From positions 62,001 through 126,000 of the forward strand of contig NC_037315.1 in NCBI RefSeq assembly GCF_000143535.2: a stretch of 64,000 bases of DNA. Reading direction: 5' to 3'. A program made the translations under genes and the position numbers. Numbering within the stretch: position 1 is the stretch's first letter; every line of letters starts with the position of its first letter. The notes under the pieces were generated by a model. It worked only from the letters and a program-made list of their open reading frames with translations. It searched no databases and had not been told where the DNA came from. This DNA comes from Botrytis cinerea B05.10. Its lineage: Eukaryota > Ascomycota > Leotiomycetes > Helotiales > Sclerotiniaceae. This document shows, piece by piece, positions 33,159-43,371 of this stretch.

Positions 33159-34644
33159 TTAAGGTTTCCTTCCATACACTAGAACCCTAATTCAGCATGT
33201 TAGCTTATCATTCCCACACAGTACAACGGAAGGAATATAGCAAGAGCCTAGTACGTACCCTTCAGAATAGCAGTGTATCTTAGTGTTTTCAATATCTGCT
33301 CTCACGCCAATCAACAGCTCATTTACCTGCTCTTTTTCCATTCCCAAGACTCTTGTGAAAAGTGCCATACTCAATCCTTCCAAGCCCATCAAGATATTCC
33401 TTTGTACCCATACGCTCAAGACTTTATTCCTTTGACCTTTTGCCCATGGACTCATCGGTGCATATTCCCTTCTCTCCACAATATCAACGAAACCGCTTTC
33501 TTCCATCCACTTCTTATAATGTGCTCCATTTGTCCAAGGTCGCCCGGCTCTCGTAGAAGCTTCTACTATCATATTGTTCCATTTTACCAATGCACAATTC
33601 TCCGGCGGCGGTGACGCATATTTGAAAGGAAAGATTGGATCTCGAAGCTCGAGGTATCCTCCTGGTGCCAGAGCTTGGAATGCCGATGCAATGACGGTTT
33701 TGGGAGAACGAAAGCAGGTCAACAAGGCGCGACCATGAATCAAGTCGAATTTTAAATCGTCAAATTTCCATGGATCTTCAGCGTCTTCGATTCGGAATGA
33801 GCAGTTCGTGGGGATACTAATTCCGGGTAAATACATCGGAGAATTAAAATCTGGGGAGTTTTGACACCTACTAATGCGGCTGAATGGGGCTAAGGTCAGT
33901 ACCAATCACCGTCGAATTGGGGTATTCATCTGCTACGCATTGTTAGAATTGTCTCATCTCGAGATTCAAGAGATTACCAAATTCAACTGCCCAAATACCA
34001 GTTCCAGTGGCAACATCTAAAACATTTATTGGGCGATCCGTGTCGATTGGCGATACGCATAACTTTCCGTCGATGGTCATGCGTAGGAACCTATGTTGAA
34101 ATTCTACAAGATCATCAGAACAAGCTGTCTCAGCCCTGAATGATGTGTGAATACATACCTAGTCTATTTTGTTCAAGCTGAGTGTCGCAAAATCTATCAG
34201 CCAATGCTATTTCCACAAAATTTCACTAGAACGTACTGCATCATTCGGCAGCGGATATTCTGTCTCATGAATCATTAGTTGCTGCTGACAGGTATATACT
34301 ATCATCGGTTACCACTTACGACCATGTTTATAACGATGATACGTTCTTCCATTTTCTTCAATGTGACGATAGAATTCCGATTCGACTGTGAAGTTAGAAC
34401 TCCTTATGTATCGTTAAATCCAGTTTAAATCTTCGATATCAGGGTTATTACCTTAAACTCATTCCACCAAGAGCAGAATCTGCATCGTTTTCTGACTGAA
34501 CTTGATCAGTTCTTGCACCCGGAAATTGGCGGGAAGATAACTCACATCTAACTCGGGTTCTCCTGCATCTACATAGGAACCCAACTCTTCAACTAGATAC
34601 GAATTAGGAGAAGGAGTGGTCTTTGGATCATCGTCTATCTCCAT
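33159..34644 (-). CDS. LaeA-like SAM-dependent methyltransferase, 5' exons problematic
   Basis: Class I methyltransferase of the LaeA/Llm type. The 3' two-thirds splices cleanly: exons ending at 34159, then 33978-34103, 33872-33932, 33259-33816 and 33159-33186. Motif I is LDVATGTGIWAVEF, followed by YPNSTVIGTDLSPIQP, motif II FDLIHGRALLTCF and motif III ALAPGGYLELRD; the protein ends VLVYGRKP, usual for the family. Upstream, the expected N-terminal pieces are all visible (ENGRTYHRYKHG near 34330-34370, QYPLPNDA near 34240-34260, and an acidic start from ATG 34644), but they cannot be joined in frame: one base is missing or extra near 34450 and again near 34200-34235. The gene may be a recent pseudogene, use unusual splice sites, or contain assembly errors. 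LaeA-like enzymes influence secondary metabolism and development. Confidence 0.75.
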
Positions 34645-35746
34645 GATACAATTTTGAACGAATTATTTTTTGGTGAAGACCAATCGAAGATTTCTAGAAT
34701 CTCCGAAAGCAATGATAGATCAACTGTCAAATAATTCGGTACTTTTGAACTCCACTAGTGTTTCCACTTGACCCACTAATCGGAATGCGAATGCAAGTTC
34801 CGGATGGAGACATTAGGCACCTTACCATATTCAACGACAAGCGGGATGTGAATATGCACGCGATGAATGAAATAAGTTTACACATGAGAAACTTTACAGT
34901 CAATTTCCTAATGTATATCTGTCAGTCAAATGCTTTTAACGTTCTAATATGAATCCAACAACAATCAAACACTATACTCCTACCGATCTGACTTGAATCG
35001 GATATCTAAATATGCATTTGGAGATATATTGTGGTACGAGCCGTATTCCATCCAAATGAAGTTACGGCTTCTCCTGCATTAAATTAGTCAAGTGCAGAGG
35101 ATCCAAATAGATGCAAACTCGACGGCTAGAAGGACGAAAATGATATGTGTTTGGTTTTTATTAGTGGATGTATACCGAGGAGATGGTTTCTAGGTGGGGA
35201 GACCTCAGGGGTTATTTGTGGCACGTGCCAATGAGAGGTAAAATATTTTTACGAGCTGATGAGCTGACGTTGCCATCATGTTGGTTGTGTCTGCATGGAG
35301 TGGGGTTGTTATCGATATTGCAGAAATGGGATTGATAAACATTTGGGAAAAATGCAATTCTGTAGATTGAAAAATTCCATACTCTGATTTTAGATTAGTC
35401 TAGAAACTCGAGGGGTTGGGCGCGTGCGTAGTGTTCTGCCATGTTTGTAGGATCACGATCCATTCATGGTGTTTCCGTGAATCTTGCGAATGACGTGAAG
35501 TAGACCTGTTGCGTCATTAATCACAAACTACTTTTTTATTGAAAATCCATGCAATCTCTTCGTAAAACGCCTTGCATAAAGGCTTCACATAATGGCCGCG
35601 ACCAGCGCAACCGCGGGATACCCTTACACCCAAATAACACCAAAGCCGGTCTAATAGAATACTATGCCTGCGTTTCTATTACCCTAGAAGTAGAAAGTTA
35701 GTTTGTCTGCTTAAATAAATCGGAACTGTTTGTGCAAGTTTGACGG
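34645..35746. other. Intergenic region
   Basis: About 1.1 kb with no recognised gene. It includes the promoter of the methyltransferase (minus strand) and the 3' end of the secreted-protein gene. Confidence 0.4.
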
Positions 35747-36310
35747 CTACCAAAGATTCAATCCAGAGGTAATGCCACGTCGATATTTGCGAACCAAAAA
35801 TTTACTTACAAGAATTGTCTCGCAATTATCAAATGATTGCCAGCCGATGATTCGACCATCCAATACTTTTGAAGTCGTGGTGGGAAGGAGGAACCAGCTC
35901 CTATACCAAACGGAGGAAGGGAATTTACTTTGAGCGTCATTGGTTATTCGTACTGAGATATTATGTACTAATGGTGTTTGTCGAGTATCAATTTTAGTGT
36001 TAATGTTGTAGCTTAAACCAAGCTGGACTAACACCTTTGCACTGGCATCGAGATTTCTATCGCAGACGTAGAAGTTGAAAGCATCGACATTTTCAAGTAT
36101 CTCATATACGTAGGTGTTCGAATCCACAGGCGGTGGTGCAGTGCCGTACCAGCAAAGTATATCTTTCGTGGAAAGGTCACGAACGGCATTTTCAGTCGAC
36201 TGGGTACCACTGGTAAATGAGGTAAGTGCACTAGAGTTGTAAGGGTGTGGAGCGGAGCTGCTGTTGGATATGTAGAGGCAAATAGATAGAAATAATACCT
36301 GGAAAAGCAT
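35747..36310 (-). CDS. Small secreted protein
   Basis: The start is placed at ATG 36310 and not further upstream, because it opens a classic signal peptide (MLFQVLFLSICLYISNSSSA). The mature protein is about 165 aa with three spaced cysteines (ILCWYG, FYVCDRN, DNCETI), several possible N-glycosylation sites (NSS near the signal cleavage, HNIS) and no known domain. A strong donor GTAAGT after ETIL (minus strand, near 35807) may start an intron; reading through gives the tail YRRGITSGLNLW, splicing to an acceptor near 35747 gives a short different tail. First of three adjacent secreted-protein genes on this strand. Confidence 0.6.
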   Translation of the reverse strand: MLFQVLFLSICLYISNSSSAPHPYNSSALTSFTSGTQSTENAVRDLSTKDILCWYGTAPPPVDSNTYVYEILENVDAFNFYVCDRNLDASAKVLVQLGLSYNINTKIDTRQTPLVHNISVRITNDAQSKFPSSVWYRSWFLLPTTTSKVLDGRIIGWQSFDNCETILVSKFLVRKYRRGITSGLNLW

Positions 36311-37457
36311 CGTGATATTATTTATCAATGGGAGGTCGATATGGATTTCAATTGGTGGCCTGTGGAATGAATTTCGCTGTGGGTAGATTTGATATGAGAT
36401 CGATACTCTGGTGTTGATAATTTTAGGGGACATCAGTGTGGGAAACCAGTGCGGGATTCTTGAAGGTATAAGAACGCAGTGAAGAACATCGGCGATCGAT
36501 TTATTACAGTCATATTGGTAATTCTAATGCTACTCACTAGTGAGTCATATCAAAAAGTCACCTCATTCTGGGGAATTCAACAGTAAGACAAGATACCACA
36601 AACTATTCCCAGGAGAGTATGTTGAATCATACGTCGATTAATTCAAACAGCATCTGGAGTACATGATGGCATGATTCTGGACTAGTAAGAATGCTGAAGT
36701 CAACAAATACCAACATTGAATCTCTCACTACATTCTCCTAAACCACGAAAAACTTGACATCCACCACAGGCCAAATCAATCCGTAAGCTCTAAATAACAA
36801 TCGCCATCTACATGGCACAGAATCCTAAGTCTGGTCCCGGGATTTAATCGAGTCTGTATGCGGAATTTTGAAGGGAAATGATGCTAAATGTCAAGTGCAA
36901 CCTCTAGTAGGCTTGGAAAGACTCTTATGTTCAGGAAGCTCGTATACTTAAGATAGATCTTCATCTCATGTCTTGTGAACCTACAATAGATCTTCATGTG
37001 CGTCGGTAAGCTTGAAAAAGGCCCTCGTCGCTCGTAGATCTGAGATAGTTTTTCACCCTCAATTCTCTTGCAAACTTGAGAGAGTTCTTCGTCTTCTGCA
37101 CATCTGTAGACTTGCGAAAGATCATGGTCCTTTATGCCAGTCTTCGAGGTATCACGACTGTAAAATTGGGAGAGTAGAAGAGGGCATCAATTGAATTTCT
37201 TGACTATTTGTTTTTCCAATTCATTAGTATGAAGACTTTGCATACAGTTAGGAGTTAGCAGAAATCACAACTAAAGTGTTCCATATAATTCTGTCGTAGA
37301 GTTCTTTAATGGAAACGACATTTTTGAAAAGCAACGAGTATAATTCTTGGTAGACCGCCATTAGCTAATCCAGATTGTCTTATTCCACCTGAAGTTTCTA
37401 TACTGAAACATGACTTGTGCATCGCTATGCATGAGCACAACATCAAAATCAGACAAA
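36311..37457. other. Intergenic region
   Basis: About 1.1 kb with no gene. It contains loosely repeated units around 36960-37130 (AAGATAGATCTTCAT, TAGATCTTCATGTG and variants) of low complexity and unknown meaning. Confidence 0.35.
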
Positions 37458-37916
37458 TTATCTCATGTGACAATCAAAAGGTGCAGTATGGATTTTTCTT
37501 GCATCAGCACTCGCAGGAGGATGCCAAGACAATGTTTTTCCATCTGCCTTGATCTCAGGCGAACCATTCACAACACTTTTTATCGTAAACTTTGTTACCG
37601 GATCTGTTCGTCTGGAATCTGTTTCGAAATCTGGAAGAGTGGAGCCTATGTCTAGGTTTCTTGCACCACCAAGTGCATCACCGCAGTTGTTATCGGTAAC
37701 CTGGATGGTGATTGGATGAGGTTTCGTTAAATCGATGATGTATGCAAGGGTACATGTTCCGAGCCTCTCGGTGTGGCACCAATTGTAGCCTTCTTGTCTA
37801 GGAGCGATATTTGGAGTCGTAGAAGAGGGGTGAACCTCTGGAATAACGAGGCCTACGGTAGTTTGGAACATACTAGTTAGGAAAGCAGTGAATGCGATGA
37901 TGTACTGGCTGTACAT
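37458..37916 (-). CDS. Small secreted cysteine-containing protein, 152 aa
   Basis: ATG at 37916 begins a signal peptide (MYSQYIIAFTAFLTSMFQTT) with cleavage likely around residue 22-25. The mature part contains four cysteines (NWCHTERLGTCTLAY, NNCGDAL, FDCHM) and no recognised domain. Single exon, stop at 37458. Size, signal peptide and cysteines fit the usual profile of fungal effector candidates, but no functional claim is possible. It is the middle one of three consecutive secreted-protein genes, each about 1 kb apart in the same orientation. Confidence 0.65.
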   Translation of the reverse strand: MYSQYIIAFTAFLTSMFQTTVGLVIPEVHPSSTTPNIAPRQEGYNWCHTERLGTCTLAYIIDLTKPHPITIQVTDNNCGDALGGARNLDIGSTLPDFETDSRRTDPVTKFTIKSVVNGSPEIKADGKTLSWHPPASADARKIHTAPFDCHMR

Positions 37917-38909
37917 AGTGATTTATGCTTGATGAATTTATGATTTGAAGTGTTGGTTTCGAGAACTATCGATAGAATGTGAATGTTTTGAAGTTGTATT
38001 GATCCTTTTGGGTTTTAGAATCTGAGTTGATATACGGGCGAAAGGCAAGTCTATAAGAAGTAACGAATATGAGTTTTCAGTAATGATTCAAATATCTTTG
38101 TTGGAGTCATGGTGATAATTGATCAAGTTATCATCATTCACAACCTAGTTTACCCTTTCCTGCGTAACCGTGTGAACAAAGTGAATGACTTCAATTCAAT
38201 TACTACTGTAGTAAAGCTACCGTAACAAAGCCTTAAGCAAATAAAGAAGAGTCTAGCTCTTTCAGTAGATCTATATAAGGCCTACTACCTCTTATACATA
38301 GCTAGCTCTTCAGATACAATACAATTAGACAATTAGGACCTACACATCGTGGGTGCTACGTCTCCTGTATGCTTCTCGTACAAACAGTAACAAGTCCCAG
38401 CGATATTCTCTTTTGACGATACGATTACCCAGCATGCATTGAGATATCTTGAGAACTTACCCTTCAATAGCTTTTTATATCGAAAGGAGATTCTTTTGCA
38501 ACATAAACTATGGTTATCTTGAATTGGAGAGCTTTGGAATAGTTCAGGAATCCGTAAAGAATGTATGGGCTATCAAGGGAACTTACGCCGTAATGAACAC
38601 TCTAGATATAAATGGTAGACAAAGATTAAACGATATATGACGAATGAAAAACAACGAATATCGATAAATTTGTGAGACCTAAAAGATCTACAAAGAAGTG
38701 TTATATAATGTAAAGCAACGATATTGTTATTGTCTCCAACCCTCCCTTTAATGAAACATCATCAAATCTGCCTTCCTGCATGGCGTTTTCTCGAAACTAT
38801 CTATGGATATCTAAGACTAGGACAGATTTCTAATGATGATAACACGAATCACCACACAAGAAAATGTACAACATCTTTATGGCTCTGGTAGCATTACGAC
38901 TTCAGACAT
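37917..38909. other. Intergenic region
   Basis: About 1 kb without a recognised gene. The segment 38200-38340 is rich in CTAG and TATA-like runs but has no terminal repeats. Confidence 0.4.
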
Positions 38910-39476
38910 CTACTTCTTGCAAGGATAGCTAGCCACCAATATCAAACGATCACTGGCATCTGCCCAGTCCTTGGCTATAACATCTGCATTCGTAACGGAC
39001 AACAGGTGACCTTCTATGCTGATAACTGGAGCGTGTACTGGTCCTTTCAAGTCTCCGTACTTGTCGATACTTATTGTTAAATTATTGTAACCTGATTTTA
39101 CGGTCCCTGAAAAGGTACGGAAGTCGAATGCTTGATTGAGATCATGGTATTGTGTTGATTTCTCATGGTTGAATTTCTCCAGAATGGCACTACCATCGCA
39201 TGGAAAAGCAAATGTTCCCACCTCAATGGGGCTCTTGTCTTTGTTTCCAGCATTGGTGATACCATAGGCAACCATGCAGGCACTCGGATTCTTGGACGAA
39301 TTTAAACAGAACTCGGAATTTTTAACAATGGTGTTCAACCTCGAATTACCCCGGGAATAAACTAACATCTTCTTATTCGTTCTTGAAGAGGTTGCGAATC
39401 GATCAATGACAGAAGCAAACAAGAGTGGGAGAACGCAAAGAATAGCAATAGCTGATTTGATATGTGAGAGATACAT
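38910..39476 (-). CDS. Small secreted protein, 188 aa
   Basis: ATG at 39476 opens a signal peptide (MYLSHIKSAIAILCVLPLLF) followed by a Ser/Arg/Lys-rich stretch and a globular-looking region with cysteines in EFCLNSS, SACMVAYG, FPCDGS and the final YPCKK. Single exon. The spacing C-x9-C-x2-AYGI recalls CHTERLGTCTLAYII in the neighbouring secreted protein at 37458, hinting at distant common origin, but the remainder does not align by eye. Function unknown; effector-like by size and export signal. Confidence 0.65.
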   Translation of the reverse strand: MYLSHIKSAIAILCVLPLLFASVIDRFATSSRTNKKMLVYSRGNSRLNTIVKNSEFCLNSSKNPSACMVAYGITNAGNKDKSPIEVGTFAFPCDGSAILEKFNHEKSTQYHDLNQAFDFRTFSGTVKSGYNNLTISIDKYGDLKGPVHAPVISIEGHLLSVTNADVIAKDWADASDRLILVASYPCKK

Positions 39477-40229
39477 GACGAAGTTTAGGTAGACGAATTG
39501 ATGAAGTGCTTGATTTGATTAAATCAAAAAGCGTTGATGTTGTTGTCTCTAGGAGTTCAAGCTGCTTAGTTTGTTTTCCTATGTAGGAAGGTTTGTAGCT
39601 TAGTTAAATTCCTTATTCATTTTTTTGTCTGTAGAATTGTGTAAAAGTATGTGAGAATGAAAAGAAGGTTGGGGAACTGAAGCTATTAATAGGAGAACTT
39701 GAATGTAATGAGACTTATGAACTTGTAACTCGACCTATCAATGATTCGAAATTATACTTTATTGGTGATTAGAGATTAGAATCACTGTTTATTTGATGAC
39801 CGAATTATTCACACAATTATACTTGCACTCTCACGAACTTGCAGTCATATTGTCTTTTTTGTGATTCTATATTCGAATGAATCATGTTATGATATAAGTC
39901 TCAGATTTTATAACTCACAGATTAATCTACAACCCATGCCCTCCAAGATTGAATGTTAGCACAGTTTGGAAGGGACAGGAGATAGATTCGGAAGAAAAGT
40001 GGCGGATAAAAAGTAATATCATTAGTGAGATATTAAAATTGTATGTTGCGAGTGGGAATAATGACGAGATGGCGTCGAAGGATGTTCTAGAAGCAATATT
40101 AACTACAGAAAGGAGAAGAATAAGAATGATTATAGCGAGATAGTGAGACCAGAGTGGAACTTTATCTGTCAGTGAGATCTGATTGAATCATCAATATTAG
40201 CTGACGAATCGGCAATGGCCTTAGCAACT
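39477..40229. other. Intergenic region
   Basis: About 750 bp. A plus-strand frame at 39949-40143 is charged and helical-looking but lacks an ATG and has no known motif; not annotated as a gene. Confidence 0.35.
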
Positions 40230-40600
40230 TCAAATATATCTATGACAAGACACCGCTGCTGCAAAGAATTTGGGATACGACAGTCCATTACGTTTAGCAA
40301 AAGCCCGAAATGATCTCGTCATACTCGCCCAGAATTCAAAAAGCGTATGAAAACTAATGATGATATTGGTACTCATCAGAGCGTGTGTCGCTGGTTTTGA
40401 ATTTGTGGCTTGATAGTATATCTCCATAACAGGATAACCATTTGGCAATTCGATTGCTCTATTGAGGGGTCCCATGATACAAAGTACAATGATGAAGAAT
40501 TAAAATACAGGTACACCGTTGATGAAATTTCCCAACACCACGTCGATAACCAGAGCGCTAGAATTTGGTTGAGTTCCGCGAATGATGACTGGTTATTCCC
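40230..40600 (-). pseudogene. Amino-acid permease (APC superfamily) relic
   Basis: The minus strand reads VIDVVLGNFINGVPVF, an in-frame TAA at 40500-40502, then FFIIVLCIMGPLNRAI, ELPNGYPVMEIYYQATNSK and FEFWASMTRSFRAFAKRNGL. In fungal GABA/amino-acid permeases the corresponding stretch reads like N-GYP-x(2)-E-I-F-Y-x-A-T-x-S, followed by a helix and TASRQ-x-W-SFARD-x-GLP. The order and spacing match, so this is a fragment of such a gene. It covers only about 120 codons, has a stop inside, and neither end continues into the rest of the transporter. Non-functional remnant. Confidence 0.65.
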
Positions 40601-43371
40601 CCGTGCTATCATCCTTGTATGATGGGCAAATGCTCCGAAGAACTAATGATCTATCTCAGAGTAATCGGTATGTCTGTATCAATGGCGGCCGTCAATGACG
40701 ATCTAAAATCACCAAAATAACTCAGAGCCGAATGAATATGTTTGCTTATTATACCCCTTCCTTTCCCGACACAATATCCTCGAAATCTTTCTCGTGATTT
40801 ACAGTGTGAAAAGTCTGTTTTACAGTTACACTACAATAGTCGACCGAGTAACGTTCCTCCTAGTGTTCTTGAATTAGCCGTACCTGTTGCCTGAAGATTT
40901 TCAGCAGGATTTTGGACATCGTACTGCTTCATGAAACACGCTGTACTCGTTTTCAGTGTGAATGCTGTGTCATTGTTTAGTGAGGAAAGCCGTGTATAGC
41001 ATTTTCAGAATTGACACAAATAGTGTTTTTGCATCAATATGCAGACCTTTCTTTGTATACTTTTCAATGAAGAGATTGGATTTAAAATGTGGATTATTTT
41101 CCCAACCGATTTCATTCCTATCATGCAAGTAATAATAAGCATGATTATGACAATCACTCGCTTGAGCTAACCATCACTTGTAGACTGCCTCCGCATTATA
41201 GAGACAATCATGCTCAAGAGCATTCCATCTAGATGCTACTGATTCTTACCGAGGTATGAAAATTCTTACAACTATCAAAAAACCAAAAGAACTCAACACA
41301 CAAGATACAGAATACACTTATTAATTTTGAGATGCCCCGCAACTTCGAAGGTTATGGGATCCTACTTCGAACCCTACCCAATACAAACAAATGGGGTATC
41401 AATGGATATGGCAAACTCATTACCACTCGGTTCAGGTACAGTAACCATAATTTATTTCAATGTACCAACAACGAGTTCGAATGAAAAAGCATGGTTCTCA
41501 ACGATATCTAAAGCAGTGTCATGCATGTGGAAGAGAAGTTGTTTGCTGAACAAGCCCCGGGATGACTCAGCACAAGCTAAGGCTTATCTTATCAGCAGTC
41601 AACATCTGTAATAATGAGAAAGCAAACTAACTGAGCAATTCCACCTTTAGCTCCACGAATCTTGCATTGGATTTTTGATCCTATCCTGTGCTATTGACGA
41701 ACAGTACGTCTGCTGAAGGTCCCTCGAAAATTTCATCGCAAACTACTAGTCTTTATTAGCCATCCAAGACACACTACTCAGAGCATTTCGATTCCATATA
41801 GTGAATACACACAACAAGGAAATCAATACATAATTTCGCTAGAAAGGGATTCCGCTGAATTAGGAAAAAGAACTGTAAGGTGGAGTGGATGAATCGGCGG
41901 TGCTGTACACAATTCGGAAGCATCTGAGTTGAATCTGATGACAAGTGTCGTTTGAAGGAAATAGGTAGGAGAGAAGGTGAGCTGGGGTATAGGGAGGAGA
42001 AATAAAACAATATTTGTGGAGGTTGTGCATAGTGTCATCACTGAAGCCGCGGGCTTCCAGGGCATTAAGACTTTATACGTTGGTATCGGCGATATTTCGT
42101 TGAGGTGTAAAGTCATCTTCGGGATATCCTGCCCCCCAGTACTGAATTGGAGGAATGAAGCATGTTGTTGGAGGTGACTTTCGGGCCGTCGTTCCACAGA
42201 AAGCACCAAGGTAAGTTGCAATTTTGGATATGATGAGGATCCTAGGGAAATTCTTATCCACTTCGATTTGTTGTTTTGCTGGAAGTCCGACCATTTCAAA
42301 TTCTCGTCGTATGTAGGTATTTGTCAAAAGGCTTTAACTCTTTCAACTATGGTTCTTGTCTCTTGACCTAACTGCTATTTCTTCACATACGCCATGTCTA
42401 TACTATGATCGGAAGTCCAGATGCGAACTTCCAATTCGAGAAAGCTCTCGATCGTAACCTCCTTTGACTTCAGAGGGGTGAATTCTTAACTATCACGAAA
42501 ACACTTTAGGTTCGGGCCAACATTTGTGTCAAGGATTTTCTGAGTTATTCGAAATCAAGAGTTCACTTGGAATCTCAACTTTGATATTTAAAGTCGAGCT
42601 GCGGCCTTAAATGCGGCCTGGGTGGGTCCACAGGTGGATATTTTGTAGCTTCAGACCTTACTCCGGAGGGGAGATGTTCTTGCCTGCTCTATAATATTGA
42701 CAACACTTCACTGCGTAATCCTTATTGAAGCTCAGTTGTATGGTTTCTCCAAGTGCTTTGGATCATATAAAGGGAATCCAGTCATTATTTTACGGCATAT
42801 ATATAAGCAAGAAAAAACATGTTGGAAATGATTTCGAATGTCCCAGTTCTGTCTCTGTTGAAGACTCTTGACTAAAGATAGACTGGGAATATATGGTTAT
42901 GGGTATTGAAAACGCTTCGGTGGTACTTAACATACATTTTCAGTTCGTTGTGATGAGCTTGGAGAGCCATGCTTCACCAAAGAAACCTTTCGAGATCACT
43001 GTACCGTGTTTGGGGCTTTATGCTAATGCCGGCTCATGATATTATCTCAATTGTCAGCAGGCATCTTATAATATCATTTTATGATCCATAAATTCATAGA
43101 CTTACTAAAAATACAGACCCACAACATTAGTGCGAGCAAGCGCTATGAAATCAAAGCCTCCATAAGTATCCTGTTCCCAACCGCAAGTTCTTCATGTCGC
43201 CCACAAAAATATTAGGACTTCATACAGTCTCTTGGGTGCTATCAAGTGAAAAGAGCCTGGAATATCAGAAATAAAAAATGCAAGAAGTCACCCTCGAAGT
43301 ATCTGATCGGACTTGTATTCTTTCTTAGTCTAACATCTATTGTACGTCATAGTATTTCCACCCTTCTTTGC
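40601..43371. other. Gene-poor intergenic region
   Basis: About 2.8 kb. A minus-strand frame at 42073-42294 (73 codons from an ATG) looks protein-like (FIPPIQYWGAGYPEDDF) but has no known motif and no splice partner; other open frames overlap it. No inverted-repeat element seen. Confidence 0.4.

Noticed and set aside
39949..40143. Plus-strand 64-codon charged frame
   Set aside because: No ATG start, no motif, no splice partner.
42073..42327. Minus-strand frame with FIPPIQYWGAGYPEDDF
   Set aside because: Protein-like but short, overlapped by other frames, no family recognised and no upstream exon found.
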